DNA from: Rhodocollybia butyracea | Taxonomy: Eukaryota > Basidiomycota > Agaricomycetes > Agaricales > Omphalotaceae | Assembly: GCA_015501585.1 (NCBI GenBank) | Contig: JADNRY010000285.1 | Location: 1-64,000 of the forward strand | DNA: 64,000 nucleotides | Direction: 5' to 3' | Shown: positions 29,657-42,171 of the stretch, piece after piece | Position numbering within the stretch: the first letter of the stretch is position 1 | Layout: every line of letters starts with the position of its first letter | Notes under the pieces: model-generated | What the model saw: the letters and a program-made list of their open reading frames with translations, nothing else | The model's database searches: none | Told to the model about the DNA's origin: nothing | Translations under genes and position numbers: made by a program

Positions 29657-31589
29657 ATAATTTCAGTTCAGTGACCCACATATTTGGTCTTATTAGTCTG
29701 CACTTTTGTTACATTGACCTTACTAAAAAGACCCAAAAACCTAGGCAAAACCCGGGCAGCTAGGTCATGACCTTGGGATTTAGGTCATGACCTGGGAATT
29801 AGGTCATGACCTAAAAAATTGGTCATGACCTAGGTCAGGTTGGTCTTTTCCTGGGGTTGGTAGGTCATGGCCTGGGGTGAGATAGGATATGGCCTAGGTG
29901 GGGCAGGGCATGGTCTAGGTGAGGGAGGGGATGGTCTAGGTGAGGAGGGGATGGTCTAGGTGAGGGAGGGGATGGTCTAGGAGGGGGAGGGTATAGTCTA
30001 GGAGGAGGAGGTTATGGTCTAGGAGGGGGATATATAGTTAGTTTAAGAGGTGTAGGGTGAGAGTGGAGGATGGTGAGATAGAGAATATAAGCAAGAATGA
30101 AATATCATAGAATCATGACAAGAAATGTGTAGTAACATATTGGGATTATTGGATTTTTTACATATCTGTAGATTATGACAAGATCAAGCTAAGTCACAGT
30201 GCCCTGTTTGTTATGACCCGGATCTAAATCCTATACACCCAATCTTTTTTCTTCTGTAACCAACTATGAACACTATCATTAATACTTCTACTTATCATTT
30301 TACATTCATTAGTTATTCAACACCATTTGGGTTAATGCTGCACACATTCTTCCAGAACACCAGAATGATCTTTAACAGTCACTGCACAGTCTGCACAGTC
30401 ATGACATCATTCTAGCTCCACAACTATGATGTCATCTTGCTACTCCACAATCATGATGTCATTCCATTGCTCCGCAGTTATGATATCACATCACTGCTCC
30501 ACAGCTATGACATCATTGCATAGCCTCTTTACATCAATGACTCAATATCAGTCATTGCACAGCCAGATATCTGAGTCAACTACGGTTCCGCATACATGAC
30601 TCAATATTAGTCATTGCACAGCATTACATAGTCAGACTGACTCATCCGCAGTATTTCCGCAGTTATGACTCAAATCTAGTCATTCCGCAGCATTTCCTAA
30701 CTAGTACACATTGCACAGTATATAACACTGCGTGCAGGGTTCCCTAAGTTAGCCCCACTTATGTAATTCAGATCAAAAACTGTCGAAAAATGACAGATCA
30801 ATAAGATGAGCAGTTTATTGAATCATTGTAGTAAACTTAGGGAAATGATGCATTATATAAGATTATCATTAGTTGAGTTACAAAGGAAGTCTCTATGCAG
30901 CACTTAGGAAAAGGATTTATCTCATATGTTTTAGATATGAAGGGGCAAACATTGATTATTCAAAGGTATGACTTATCAAAAGCATATGGAAATTTGAGTA
31001 TTCAATAAGATTTGAAGATGGCAACCATAAGGGAGGAACCTTAGGAAATGTATAGGGAGTAATTAGATGAGATAGGGGAAAAACAAAGGGAAATCCAAGG
31101 GGAAACAATTTAAAGAAAGAATTCCCCTAGTAAATCATAATCCATATCAACAAGGTTAAAACTTAGGAAAATCAGATTGTGTGATGGAGTCACATAAGAG
31201 AAGAATCACAATTAAATTTGAGACGGCACCTAGTTTAAAAGATATGAAAAACATAGGAAAATAGGGTTTATAAAATCTTTCAATAAGTTGAAGAACAAAG
31301 CAAATAATAATGAAAAAGTAAGGAAATGTTTAAATGAAACAGAGGAGACTGGAAAATTCCAAAAAGATATAATAAGCGCTGGAATAAAGATAATTCAAAG
31401 GGTAAACAGAGGAAAAATAATAGGAAAACTTAGGAAGAAGGAAAGAAAAGTTTACAAAACAGAAAGCAAAAACTTTGAGAATATAAAGGGAAGACTGAAA
31501 AAGGATATAGAGTAAATTAAATCAAGAAATTAACAAACTTAAAGGGAAATTGAGGGAGAACCTTATAGAACACAAGGGGAATGACTTAG

Positions 31590-31730
31590 GAAACTTAAAG
31601 GCAAAACTTAGGAAACTTAAAGGGAAAACTTAGGAAACTTAAAGGGAAAACTTAGGAAACTTAAAGGCAAAACTTAGGAAACTTAAAGGCAGAACTTAGG
31701 AAACTTAAAGGGAAAATATGGAGAGAAGTT
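31590..31730 (+). repeat. Subterminal 22-bp tandem repeat, left arm
   Basis: About six copies of AACTTAGGAAACTTAAAGGG(C/A)AA. The mirror copy is at about 46760-46890. Clustered subterminal repeats are where CACTA transposases bind, so these are candidate binding sites. Confidence 0.7.
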
Positions 31731-31740
31731 AGATTAATTG

Positions 31741-34700
31741 ATGCTGTCAGAGAAGTTGGAGCAGTTGGTATTTAGGTGTGGGACTGGAGTTGGAGTAATT
31801 GGCAATGTGGAAGTAGTTGAGCTGGTTGTCATTGAGGCTGGGGAGAAGGGAGTAATTGGCCCTGTTGGAGTAGTTGGAGTAGTTGGCATTTGGGCTGAGG
31901 AGGGGGGTTGGAGTAGTTGACATTTGGCCTGGTGAGGGGAGTTGGAATAATGGGCCCTGTTGGAGTAGTTGGAGTGGTTGACATTTGGCCTGGTGAGCGG
32001 AGTTGGAGTAATTGGCCCTGTTGGAGTAGTTGGAGTAGTTGGCATTTGGGCTGAGGAGGGGGGTTGGAGTAATTGGGCCTCTTGGAGTATTTGGAGTAGT
32101 TGCCATTTAGCCTGGTGAGGGGAGTTGGAATGATTGGCCCTGTTGGAGTAGTTGGAGTGGTTGACATTTGGCCTACTGAGGGGTGTTGGAGTAATTGGCC
32201 CTGGCAGAGTAGTTGGAGTAGTTGACATTTGGGCTGATTGGCCCTGTTGGAGTAGTTGGAATTGGTTGACATTTGGCCTGGTGAGGGGAGTTGGAATAAT
32301 TGGCATTTGGGCTGAGGAGGGGGGTTGGAGTAGTTGACATTTGGCCTGGTGAGGGGAGTTGGAATAATGGGCCCTGTTGGAGTAGTTGGAGTGGTTGACA
32401 TTTGGCCTGGTGAGCGGAGTTGGAGTAACTGGCCCTGTTGGAGTAGTTGGAGTAGTTGGCATTTGGGCTGAGGAGGGGGGTTGGAGTAATTGGGCCTCTT
32501 GGAGTATTTGGAGTAGTTGCCATTTAGCCTGGTGAGGGGAGTTGGAATGATTGGCCCTGTTGGAGTAGTTGGAGTGGTTGACATTTGGCCTACTGAGGGG
32601 TGTTGGAGTAATTGGCCCTGGCAGAGTAGTTGGAGTAGTTGACATTTGGGCTGATTGGCCCTGTTGGAGTAGTTGGAGTAGTTGGCATTTGGGCTGAGGA
32701 GGGGGGTTGGAGTAATTGGGCCTCTTGGAGTAGTTGGAGTAGTTGCCATTTAGCCTGGTGAGGGGAGTTGGAATGATTGGCCCTGTTGGAGTAGTTGGAG
32801 TGGTTGACATTTGGCTACTGAGGGGTGTTGGAGTAATTGGCCCTTTCGGAGTGGTTGGAGTTGTTGACATTTGGGTTGGGGAGGGGAGTTCAGGAGTTGG
32901 AGTAATTGGCCCTTGTGGAGTAGTTGGAGTAGTTGCCATTTAGGCTACTGAGGGGAGTTGGAGTAATTGGCCCTGTTGGAGTAGTTGGAGTAGTTGACAT
33001 TTGGGCTGGGGAGGGGAGTTGGAGCAATTGGCCCTGTCGGAGGAATTGGAGTAGTTGCATTTTGGGCTACTGAGGGGTGCTGGAGTAGTTGGAGTCGTTG
33101 GAGTAGTTGCCATTTAGGCTACTGAGGGGAGTTGGAGTAATTGGCCCACTTGGAGTAGTTGGCGTAGTTGACAATTGACCTGGTGAGGGGAGTTGGAGGA
33201 ATTGGAGTAGTTGCAATTAGGGCTACTGAGGGGTGCTGGAATAGTTGGAGTAGTTGGAGTAGTTGCGATTTGGGCTACTAAGAGGTGTTGGAGTGATTGG
33301 CCCTCTCAGAGCAGTTGGAGTTGTTGACATTTGGGCTGGAGAGGGGAGTTGGGGAGTTGGAGTAAATTGGCCCTCTTGGAGTAATTGGAGTAGTTGACAT
33401 TTGGGCTGGGGAGGGGAGTTGGAGCAATTGGCCCTATTGGAAGAATTGGAAGTAGTTGCAATTTGGGCTACTGAGGGGTGCTGGAGTAGTTGGAGTAGTT
33501 GGAGTAGTTGGAGTAGTTGCCATTTGGGCTACCAAGGGGTGTTGGAGTGATTGGCCCTCTCAGAGCAGTTGGAGTTGTTGACATTTGGGCTGGAGAGGGG
33601 AGTTGGAGCAATTGGCCCTGTTGGAGGAATTGGAGTAGTTGCAATTTGGGCTACTGAGGGGTGCTGGAGTAATTGGCCCACTTGGAGTAGTTGACAATTG
33701 ACCTGGTGAGGGGAGTTGGAGCAATTGGCCCTGTCGGAGGAATTGGAGTAGTTGCAATTTGGGCTACTGAGGGTTGCTGGAGTAGTTGGAGTAGTTGCCA
33801 TTTGGGCTACTGAGGGGTGTTGGAGTAATTGGCCCACTTGGAGTAGTTGGAGTAGTTGACAATTGACCTGGTGAGGGGAGTTGGAGCAATTGGCCCTGTC
33901 GGAGGAATTGGAGTAGTTGCAATTTGGGCTACTGAGGGGTGCTCGAGTAGTTTGAGTAGTTGGAGTAGTTGCCATTTAGGCTACTGAGGGGAGTTGGAGT
34001 AATTGGCCCTGTCGGAATAGTTGGAGTACTTTACATTTAGGCTGGTGAGGAGAGTTGGAGCAATTGGCCCTGTTGGAGGAATTGGAGTAGTTGCAATTTG
34101 GGCTACTGAGGGGTGTTGGAGTAGTTGGAGTAGTTGGAGTAGTTGCCATTTAAACTACTGAGGGGAGTTCGAGTAATTGGCCCTGTTGGAGTAGTGACAT
34201 TTGGGCTGTGGAGGGGAGTTGGAGTGATTGGCCCTGTCGGAGGAATTGGAGTAGTTGCAATTTGGGCTACTGAGGGGTGCTGGAGTAGTTTGAGTAGTTG
34301 GAGTAGTTGCCATTTAGGCTACTGAGGGGAGTTGGAGTAGTTGCCATTTAGGCTACTGAGGGGAGTTGGAGTAATTGGCCCACTTGGAGTAGTTGGAGTA
34401 GTTGACAATTGACCTGGTGAGGGGAGTTGGAGCAATTGGCCCTGTCGGAGGAATTGGAGTAGTTGCAATTTGGGCTACTGAGGGGTGCTGGAGTAGTTTG
34501 AGTAGTTGGAGTAGTTGCCATTTGGGCTACTGAGGGGTGTTGGAGTAATTGGCCCACTTGGAGTAGTTGGAGTAGTTGACAATTGGCCTGGTGAGGGGAG
34601 TTGGAGTACCCGGCCCTGTCAGAGTAGTTGGAGTGTTGCCATTTGGGCTACTGAGGGGTGCTGGAGTATTTGGAGTAGTTGGAGTAATTGCCATTTAAAA

Positions 34701-36033
34701 CTACTGAGGGGAGTTCGAGTAATTGGCCCTGTTGGAGTAGTGACATTTGGGCTGTGGAGGGGAGTTGGAGTGATTGGCCCTGTCGGAGGAATTGGAGTAG
34801 TTGCAATTTGGGCTACTGAGGGGTGCTAGCGTAATTGGAGTAGTTGAAGTAGTTGCCATTTGGGCTACTGAGGGGTGTTGGAGTAATTGGCCCTTTCAGA
34901 GTGGTTGGAGTTGTTGACATTTGGGCTGGTGAGGGGAGTTGGGGAGTTGGAGTAAATTGGCCCTCTTGGAGTAATTGGAGTAGTTGACATTTGGGCTGGG
35001 GAGGGAGTTGGAGCAATTGGCCCTGTCGGAGGAATTGGAGTAGTTGCAATTTGGGCTACTGAGGGGTGCTGGAGTAGTTGCCATTTAGGCTACTGAGGGG
35101 AGTTGGAGTAATTGGCCCTGTCGGAATAGTTGGAGTACTTGACATTTAGGCTGGTGAGGAGAGTTGGAGCAATTGGCCCTGTCGGAGGAATTGGAGTAGT
35201 TGCAATTTGGGCTACTGAGGGGTGCTACAGTTGGAGTAGTTGGAGTAGTTGCCATTTGGGCTACTGAGAGGTGTTGGAGTAATTGGCCCACTTGGAGTAG
35301 TTGGAGTAGTTGACAATTGACCTGGTGAGGGGAGTTGGAGCAATTGGCCCTGTCGGAGGAATTGGAGTAGTTGCAATTTGGGCTACTGAGGGGTGCTCGA
35401 GTAGTTGAGTAGTTGGAGTAGTTGCCATTTAGGCTACTGAGGGGAGTTGGAATTGGCCCTGTCGGAATAGTTGGAGTACTTTACATTTAGGCTGGTGAGG
35501 AGAGTTGGAGCAATTGGCCCTGTCGGAGGAATTGGAGTAGTTGCAATTTGAGCTACTGAGGGGTGCTACAGTTGGAGTAGTTGGAGTAGTTGCCATTTGG
35601 GCTACTGAGGGGTGTTGGAGTAATTGGCCCACTTGGAGTAGTTGGAGTAGTTGACAATTGACCTGGTGAGGGGAGTTGGAGCAATTGGCCCTGTCAGAGT
35701 AGTTGGAGTGTTGCCGGTTGGGCTACTGAGAGGTGCTGGAGTAGTTGGAGTAGTTTGCCCTCTCGGAGTAGTTGGAGGGGTTGACATTTAGGTGAGGGAG
35801 GGGAGTTAGAGCAATTGACCTTGTTGGAGTAATTGGAGTAGTTGGAGTAGTTGCCATTTAGGCTACTGAGGGGAGTTGGAGTAATTGGCCCACTTGGAGT
35901 AGTTGGAGTAGTTGACAATTGGCCTGGTGAGGGGAGTTGGAGCAATTGGCCCTGTCAGAGGAATTGAAGTAGTTGCAATTTGGGCTACTGAGGGGTGCTG
36001 GCGTAGTTGGAGTAGTTGGAGTAGTTGCCATTT
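31741..36033. repeat. Satellite array, left arm (TTGGAGTAG-based)
   Basis: Built from a 9-bp word GTTGGAGTA organised into units of about 70-80 bp that contain CATTTGGGCTACTGAGGGG and GGAGTAATTGGCCC. The complementary strand is free of stops over long distances in several frames and shows pseudo-proteins rich in NYSNYS, QLLQLLQ or TPTTPTGPI. These are reading-frame artefacts of the repeat, not genes. Confidence 0.9.
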
Positions 36034-36647
36034 TGTCATGCCCTAGGCATATACGGACTGCCAACGCTTGCCGCTTACAGTTACATAACCCGCTCCCTCC
36101 GCATTTCCAGTTCCGACACACTTCTGCTTTGCTTCTGTCTTACTTTTTCCTTCACTGACACTTTCTATGAACCCGCCGATCTACTCCCAATCATTTTTAC
36201 AATCATACACTGCATGCAAATCACCATAAATTTTGGTGCAAATAGTAAAATTAATAATTTTACTACTTCCACAAAAATTTTTGTTGATTTGTAGGCAGTG
36301 ATACATATGATTTATGCCCATCCTGCCGCTTCCGTTTCTATCCATCATTGTCTTTTCATCTCTTGTACTTCTTTTGGCTGTTCTTGTCCTTTCTACTCTT
36401 GGATTATTACTTATTGCTACTCCGGTTCTTGAGTACCCTTTATATAGTTCTGTACCATGTCAAGTACAGTAGATTGGAAATATTGCTTAACCCCTTGACT
36501 CGTGTGCTCTTGTGTGTTCTGGTTTCTCGCTTTTGATTTATGAGTGGTAATACTACTAAGAAAGGAATACGCGATCAACTTTATTCGTCGTGACCATGCC
36601 TGGCATTTAATTACAGCGCTATAACTTATTTACTTGAGCTATGCACA
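36034..36647 (-). repeat. Gypsy-type LTR copy A (614 bp)
   Basis: Read on the plus strand it starts TGTCATGCCCTAGGC and ends GCTATGCACA. It has a TTTATATAG box and is almost identical, inverted, to 41558-42171. It contains the 93-bp MITE at 36208-36300. No target duplication, consistent with later arm rearrangement. Confidence 0.75.
36208..36300. mobile_element. 93-bp CACTA-like MITE inside LTR copy A
   Basis: A palindromic insert with ends CACTGCATGCAAATCA and its inverted partner ending GGCAGTG, bordered by ATA on both sides (36205-36207, 36301-36303). LTR copies 37957-38611 and 43457-44287 lack it and show the empty site TATGATTG. Confidence 0.8.
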
Positions 36648-37956
36648 TAAAGGGGTGTTGGAGTAATTGGCCCTCTCAGAGTAGTTGGAGTTGTTGACAT
36701 TTGGGATGGAGAGGGGAGTTGGGGAGTTGGAGTAAATTGGCCCTCTTGGAGTAATTGGAGAAGTTGACATTTGCACTGGGGAGGGGAGTTGGAGCAATTG
36801 GCCCTCTCGGAGTAATTGGAGTAGTTGCAATTTCCAGCTTGGGGTAGTTGGAGTGGTTGACATTTGGGCTACTGACGGGGGTTGGACTAATTGGCCTTGT
36901 CGGAGTAGTTCAAGCAATTGCAGTTGGGCGAGGGAGAGCAATTGGCCCTGTTGGAGTAATTGGAGTAGTTGTGATTTCCAGCTTGGAGTAGTTGGAGTGG
37001 TTTACATTTGGGCTACTGAGGGGTGTTGGAGTGATTGGCCCTCTTGGAGTAGTTGGAGTAGGTGACATTTGGCCTGGTGAGGGGAGTTGGAGTACTTGGC
37101 CCTGTCACAGTAGTTGGAGTGGTTGACATTTGGGCTACTGAGGGGTGTTGGAGTAATTGGCCCTCTTGGAGTAGTTGGAGTTGTTGACATTTGGGATGGA
37201 GAGGGGAGTTGGGGAGTTGGAGTAAATTGGCCCTCTTGGAGTAATTGGAGAAGTTGACATTTGCACTGGGGGGAGGGGAGTTGGAGTAATTGGAGTAGTT
37301 GCAATTTCCAGCTTGGAGTAGTTGGAGTGGTTGACATTTGGGCTACTGACTGGTGTTGGACTAATTGGCCCTGTCGGAGTAGTTCGAGTAATTACAGTTG
37401 GGTGAGGGAGGGGAGTTGGAGCAATTGGCCCTCTCGGAGTAATTGGAGAAGTTGACATTTGGGCTGGGGAGGGGAGATGGAGCAATTGGCCCTGTCAGAG
37501 GAATTGGAGTAGTTGTACCCAACTGTGAACTACTCCGACTACTCCTACAGGGCCAATTACTCCAACTCCCCTAATTACTCTGACAGGGGCAATTGCTTTG
37601 ACTCCCCTCCACAGCCCAAATGTCAACTACTCCAATTACTCCAACCGGGCCAATTGCTCCAACTCCCCTCCCTCACCCAACTGTAATTACTCGAACTACT
37701 CCGACAGGGCCAATTAGTCCAACACCCGTCAGTAGCCCAAATGTCAACCACTCCAACTACCCCAAGCTGGAAATTGCAACTACTCCAATTACTCCGAGAG
37801 GGCCAATTGCTCCAACTCCCCTCCCCAGTGCAAATGTCAACTTCTCCAATTACTCCAAGAGGGCCAATTTACTCCAACTCCCCAACTCCCCTCTCCATCC
37901 CAAATGTCAACAACTCCAACTACTCCAAGAGGGCCAATTACTCCAACACCCCTTTA
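36648..37956. repeat. Satellite with an internal inversion
   Basis: The same satellite family continues. At about 37512 the orientation flips (GGAGTAGTTG changes to CTACTCCAAC), creating a local hairpin of several hundred bases. Confidence 0.8.
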
Positions 37957-38611
37957 TGTGCATAGCTCAAGTAAATAAGTTATAGCGCTGTAATTAAATG
38001 CCAGCCATGGTCACAACGAATAAACTTGATCGCGTATTCCTTTCTTAGTAGTATTACCACTCATTAATCATTACTTGCTTTGATAGCAATATGAGCGGAA
38101 GCGGAAGGTCAAGCGGTAGCTGACCTGATGCGGCGCAAACAGAGCGGAACCAAATAGATGATAGTAGATTGCAGAGGTTGTGAAAACGATGGAGTGAAGA
38201 AACAGATAAAGCGAGAAACCGGACCACACAAGAGCACATGAGTCAAGGGGTTAAGCAATATTTCCAATCTACTGTACTTGACATGGTACGGAACTATATA
38301 AAGGGTACTCGAGGACCGGAGTAGCGATAGGTAATAATCTGAGAGTAGAAAAGACAAGAATAGCCAAAAGAAGTACAAGGGATGAAAGACAACAATGAAC
38401 ATAAGAGGAAGCGGTGGGATGAGCATAAAGCATATGTATGATTGTAAGAATGATGGAGAATGGATTGACGGGATCATAGAAAGTGTACAGTGAAGGAAAA
38501 AGTAAAACGGAAGCAAAGTGGAAGTGTATCGGAACCGGAAATGCGGCGGAAGCAGGTTATGTAATGGTAAGCAGGAAACGTCGGCAGTCTGTATATGCCT
38601 GGGGCATGGCA
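37957..38611 (-). repeat. Gypsy-type LTR copy B (about 655 bp), 3' LTR of a remnant
   Basis: Same family as copy A. On the minus strand a G-run polypurine tract (AAGGGGGGGTAA, 38612-38623) directly precedes the LTR, so this is the 3' LTR of a minus-strand element. Confidence 0.7.
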
Positions 38612-38779
38612 TTACCCCCCCTTCAAGCTCCGAGCCCGCAAGGAGACGCTAGGCCCAGCATGTAAGTAGTTGAAAACATAAATAAAACATTTAAGGACAT
38701 AGATGGCAGGCGCCAACGGAAAAGATAAAATTTGTCGGAACCAAAAGTTGAACAGAAAAAATAGACAAATAGATGAAGT

Positions 38780-39530
38780 ACTCAACGGCGGGTGTTATCC
38801 CAGGTCCCAGGAAATTTGGACATCATCCTGTGGTGTGAGATCAAGTTCTCCATTAGCAAAATCATCCATTGTTGATATCGGCGGATTGACATAGTCAAGT
38901 TGGAAGCCATTTTCGGAATCTAAGGGTGGCTCCAAGTCATTGGATACATTCATCCGACTCCTAATCTGCTGATTCCATGCCGCATCCAAGTCCTGGTAGC
39001 GGCGTGTCCATTCCAAGAGTGTCTGAGGGCGGCCAGGTTGTGCTGAAATATTAAGATCTAACCATGGTACTACCGCCTTCCGAAGTCGATTGATCAGTGC
39101 GGGTTCATTATATTCAGTTCGGAATGCAAGTTCCTCAAACCAAAATCATAAACACTGCAAAATCTTCTCCCTCCTCCTGGTGGATGTCATCCAACCGTGA
39201 CTGAGCATCTATAGTCGGATTAAATATTCCAAACCGAACCTGGAACTCCTGTATGTATGAATTCCACTCGTGTAGTGCGGAAACATCCTCACCTCGGGAT
39301 TGCTCCATCTGTACCAGATTGTCGTAATGAGAACTGGTGCTACCTCTTAAAAAGGAGCAAGCATATGCAACACAACTCTGTGGAACCTCGTAGATTATTG
39401 GCTGTGCCTTGAAGATCCTTTTCAAGGATGAGATCCATGGCAGCCAAGCATCCTTAGACTCCCCCGTAAAGTACTCTGGTTCCGCCGACTCTGAGGGTAG
39501 GACCCCCTGAGCACAAGCATTTCTGATGAC
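38780..39530 (-). pseudogene. gag: Gypsy Gag remnant at the centre of the palindrome
   Basis: Two minus-strand frames give a readable Gag: EYFTGESKDAWLPWISSLKR, then YACSFLRGSTSSHYDNL and IDAQSRLDDIHQEEGEDFAVF (39480-39135), then after a frameshift LLEWTRRYQDLDAAWNQQIR (39016-38795). This is the helical capsid-type Retrotrans_gag layout. No knuckle or pol remains. It sits between LTR copy B and a diverged LTR to the right, in the only part of the palindrome that lacks a mirror copy. Confidence 0.7.
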
Positions 39531-40048
39531 AATAAAGCATGGACGGGAAGTCGAGCGGAAGCTGACTTAGCGTTGCGCAATGGATCGGAATCAAAGAGAG
39601 TTATATTGCGGAGTGAAGAAAACAATAGAGTGAAGAAACAGAGTAAAAGAAACTGATAAGTCAAGAAATGAGTTGGTAACTGGGGGGTTGTTTCAATATA
39701 GCAAATCTAAGGTATCAGAGATATCAAACGAGTATTTAAGAAGAACGGAAATGTACAGGGTTGCAAAAAGTACTTAGGCGATTGATTAAGGCGAAAGGAA
39801 AGAAACTACAATGGATGAGCGGAAACGGAAGTAATACAAAGGCATACCTTGAAATAGAACAAAGCATCTAGGGAGACGGAAACTGGCTAATATCGGATAC
39901 AATTAGTGAAAGATTTACAAATGGATCAGAACATCGGGCTATGGTTAGCACAATTGGTCTAAGTTCATGAGAGGGATTGGCAGGATGACAAGCGGTAGCG
40001 GAATTGACGCGGCTAGACACGATGGAGTACGGGAGTATGGGCATGACA
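39460..40048 (-). repeat. Diverged gypsy LTR (5' LTR of the central remnant)
   Basis: Ends GGGCATGACA at 40048 like copies C and D. It shares blocks such as GGTAGGACCC, AAGCGGAAGCTGAC-like and GGAGTGAAGAAA with copy D but is much diverged. The left boundary is approximate. Confidence 0.5.
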
Positions 40049-41557
40049 CCTGCCCAGCCCAAATGTCAACTTCTCCAATGACTCCGAAAGGGCCAATTTA
40101 CTCCAACTCACCAACTCCCCTCTCCAGCCCAAATGTCAACAATTCCAACTACTCCGAGAGAGCCAATTACTCCAACACCACTCAGTAGCACAAATGTCAA
40201 CCACTCCAACTACTCCGACAGGCCCAATTACTCCAAGTCTGCTCACCAGGACAAATGTCAACTACTCCAACTACTCCAAGAGGGCCAATTACTCCAACTC
40301 CCCTCAGTAGCCTAAATGGCAACTACTCCACTACTCCAACTACTCCAGAGGGCCAATTACTCCAACTCCCCTCAGTAGCCTAAATGGCAACTACTCAACT
40401 ACTACAACTACTCCAATTACTCCAACAGGGCCAATTGCTCCAACTTTCCTCCCCAGCCCAAATGACAACTACTCCAACTACTCCAACAGGGCCAATTACC
40501 CCAACTCCCCTGAGGAGCCTAAATGGCAACTACTCCAACTACTCCAATCACTCCATCAAGGTCAATTGCTCCAACTCCCTGCCCTCACCCAAATGTCAAC
40601 TACTCCAACTACTCCGAGAGAGCCAATTACTCCAACTCCCCTCAGTTGCCCAAATGGCAACACTCCAACTACTCTGACAGGGCCGGGTACTCCAACTCCT
40701 CTCATCAGGCCAATTGTCAACTACTCCAAATACTCCAAGTGGGCCAATTACTCCAACACCCCTCAGTAGCCCAGATAGCAACTACTCCAACTACTCCAAA
40801 CACCCCTCAGTAGCCCAAATTGAAACTACTCCAATTTCTCCAACAGGGCCAATTGCTCCAACTCCCCTCACCAGGTCAATTGTCAACTATGCAGAGGGCC
40901 AATTGCTCCAACTCCCCTCCCCAGTGCAAATGTCAACTTCTCCAATTACTCCAAGAGGCCAATTACTCCAAGAGGGCCAATTTACTCCAACTCCCCAACT
41001 CCCCTCTCCATCCCAAATGTCAACAACTCCAACTACTCCAAGAGGGCCAATTACTCCAACACCCCTCAGTAGCCCAAATGTCAACCACTCCAACTACTGT
41101 GACAGGGCCAAGTACTCCAACTCCCCTCACCAGGCCAAATGTCACCTACTCCAACTACTCCAAGAGGCCAATCACTCCAACACCCCTCAGTAGCCCAAAT
41201 GTAAACCACTCCAACTACTCCAAGCTGGAAATCACAACTACTCCAATTACTCCAACAGGGCCAATTGCTCTCCCTCGCCCAACTGCAATTGCTTGAACTA
41301 CTCCGACAAGGCCAATTAGTCCAACCCCCGTCAGTAGCCCAAATGTCAACCACTCCAACTACCCCAAGCTGGAAATTGCAACTACTCCAATTACTCCGAG
41401 AGGGCCAATTGCTCCAACTCCCCTCCCCAGTGCAAATGTCAACTTCTCCAATTACTCCAAGAGGCCAATTTACTCCAACTCCCCAACTCCCCTCTCCATC
41501 CCAAATGTCAACAACTCCAACTACTCTGAGAGGGCCAATTACTCCAACACCCCTTTA
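40049..41557. repeat. Satellite array, right arm, inner part
   Basis: The same satellite in the opposite orientation (CTACTCCAACTACTCC), mirroring the left arm around 36.6-37.5 kb. Not a gene. Confidence 0.85.
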
Positions 41558-42171
41558 TGTGCGTAGCTCAAGTAAATAAGTTATAGCGCTGTAATTAAAT
41601 GCCAGGCATGGTCACGACGAATAAACTTGATCGCGTATTCCTTTCTTAGTAGTATTACCACTCATAAATCAAAAGCGAGAAACCAGAACACACAAGAGCA
41701 CACGAGTCAAGGGGTTAAGCAATATTTCCAATCTACTGTACTTGACATGGTACAGAACTATATAAAGGGTACTCAAGAACCGGAGTAGCAATAAGTAATA
41801 ATCCAAGAGTAGAAAGGACAAGAACAGCCAAAAGAAGTACAAGAGATGAAAAGACAATGATGGATAGAAACGGAAGCGGCAGGATGGGCATAAATCATAT
41901 GTATCACTGCCTACAAATCAACAAAAATTTTTGTGGAAGTAGTAAAATTATTAATTTTACTATTTGCACCAAAATTTATGGTGATTTGCATGCAGTGTAT
42001 GATTGTAAAAATGATTGGGAGTAGATCGGCGGGTTCATAGAAAGTGTCAGTGAAGGAAAAAGTAAGACAGAAGCAAAGCAGAAGTGTGTCGGAACTGGAA
42101 ATGCGGAGGGAGCGGGTTATGTAACTGTAAGCGGCAAGCGTTGGCAGTCCGTATATGCCTAGGGCATGACA
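41558..42171 (+). repeat. Gypsy-type LTR copy C, mirror image of copy A
   Basis: Inverse of 36034-36647 with the same length (614 bp) and very few differences (for example GTGCGTAGC against GTGCATAGC). It includes the mirrored MITE at 41905-41997, so the arm was duplicated or gene-converted after both insertions. Confidence 0.8.
41905..41997. mobile_element. 93-bp CACTA-like MITE inside LTR copy C
   Basis: Mirror copy of 36208-36300, bordered by TAT (41902-41904, 41998-42000). Confidence 0.8.

Noticed and set aside
31288..31515. Lys-rich 75-codon frame, repeated inverted at 46968-47195
   Set aside because: It is conserved only because the palindrome arms are identical. A-rich DNA with no start context.
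31734..32939. 401-codon and other long frames in the satellite (also 45734-46654)
   Set aside because: They are built only of the satellite unit, occur in several frames of the same strand and mirror each other in the two arms. They have no start context or domain.
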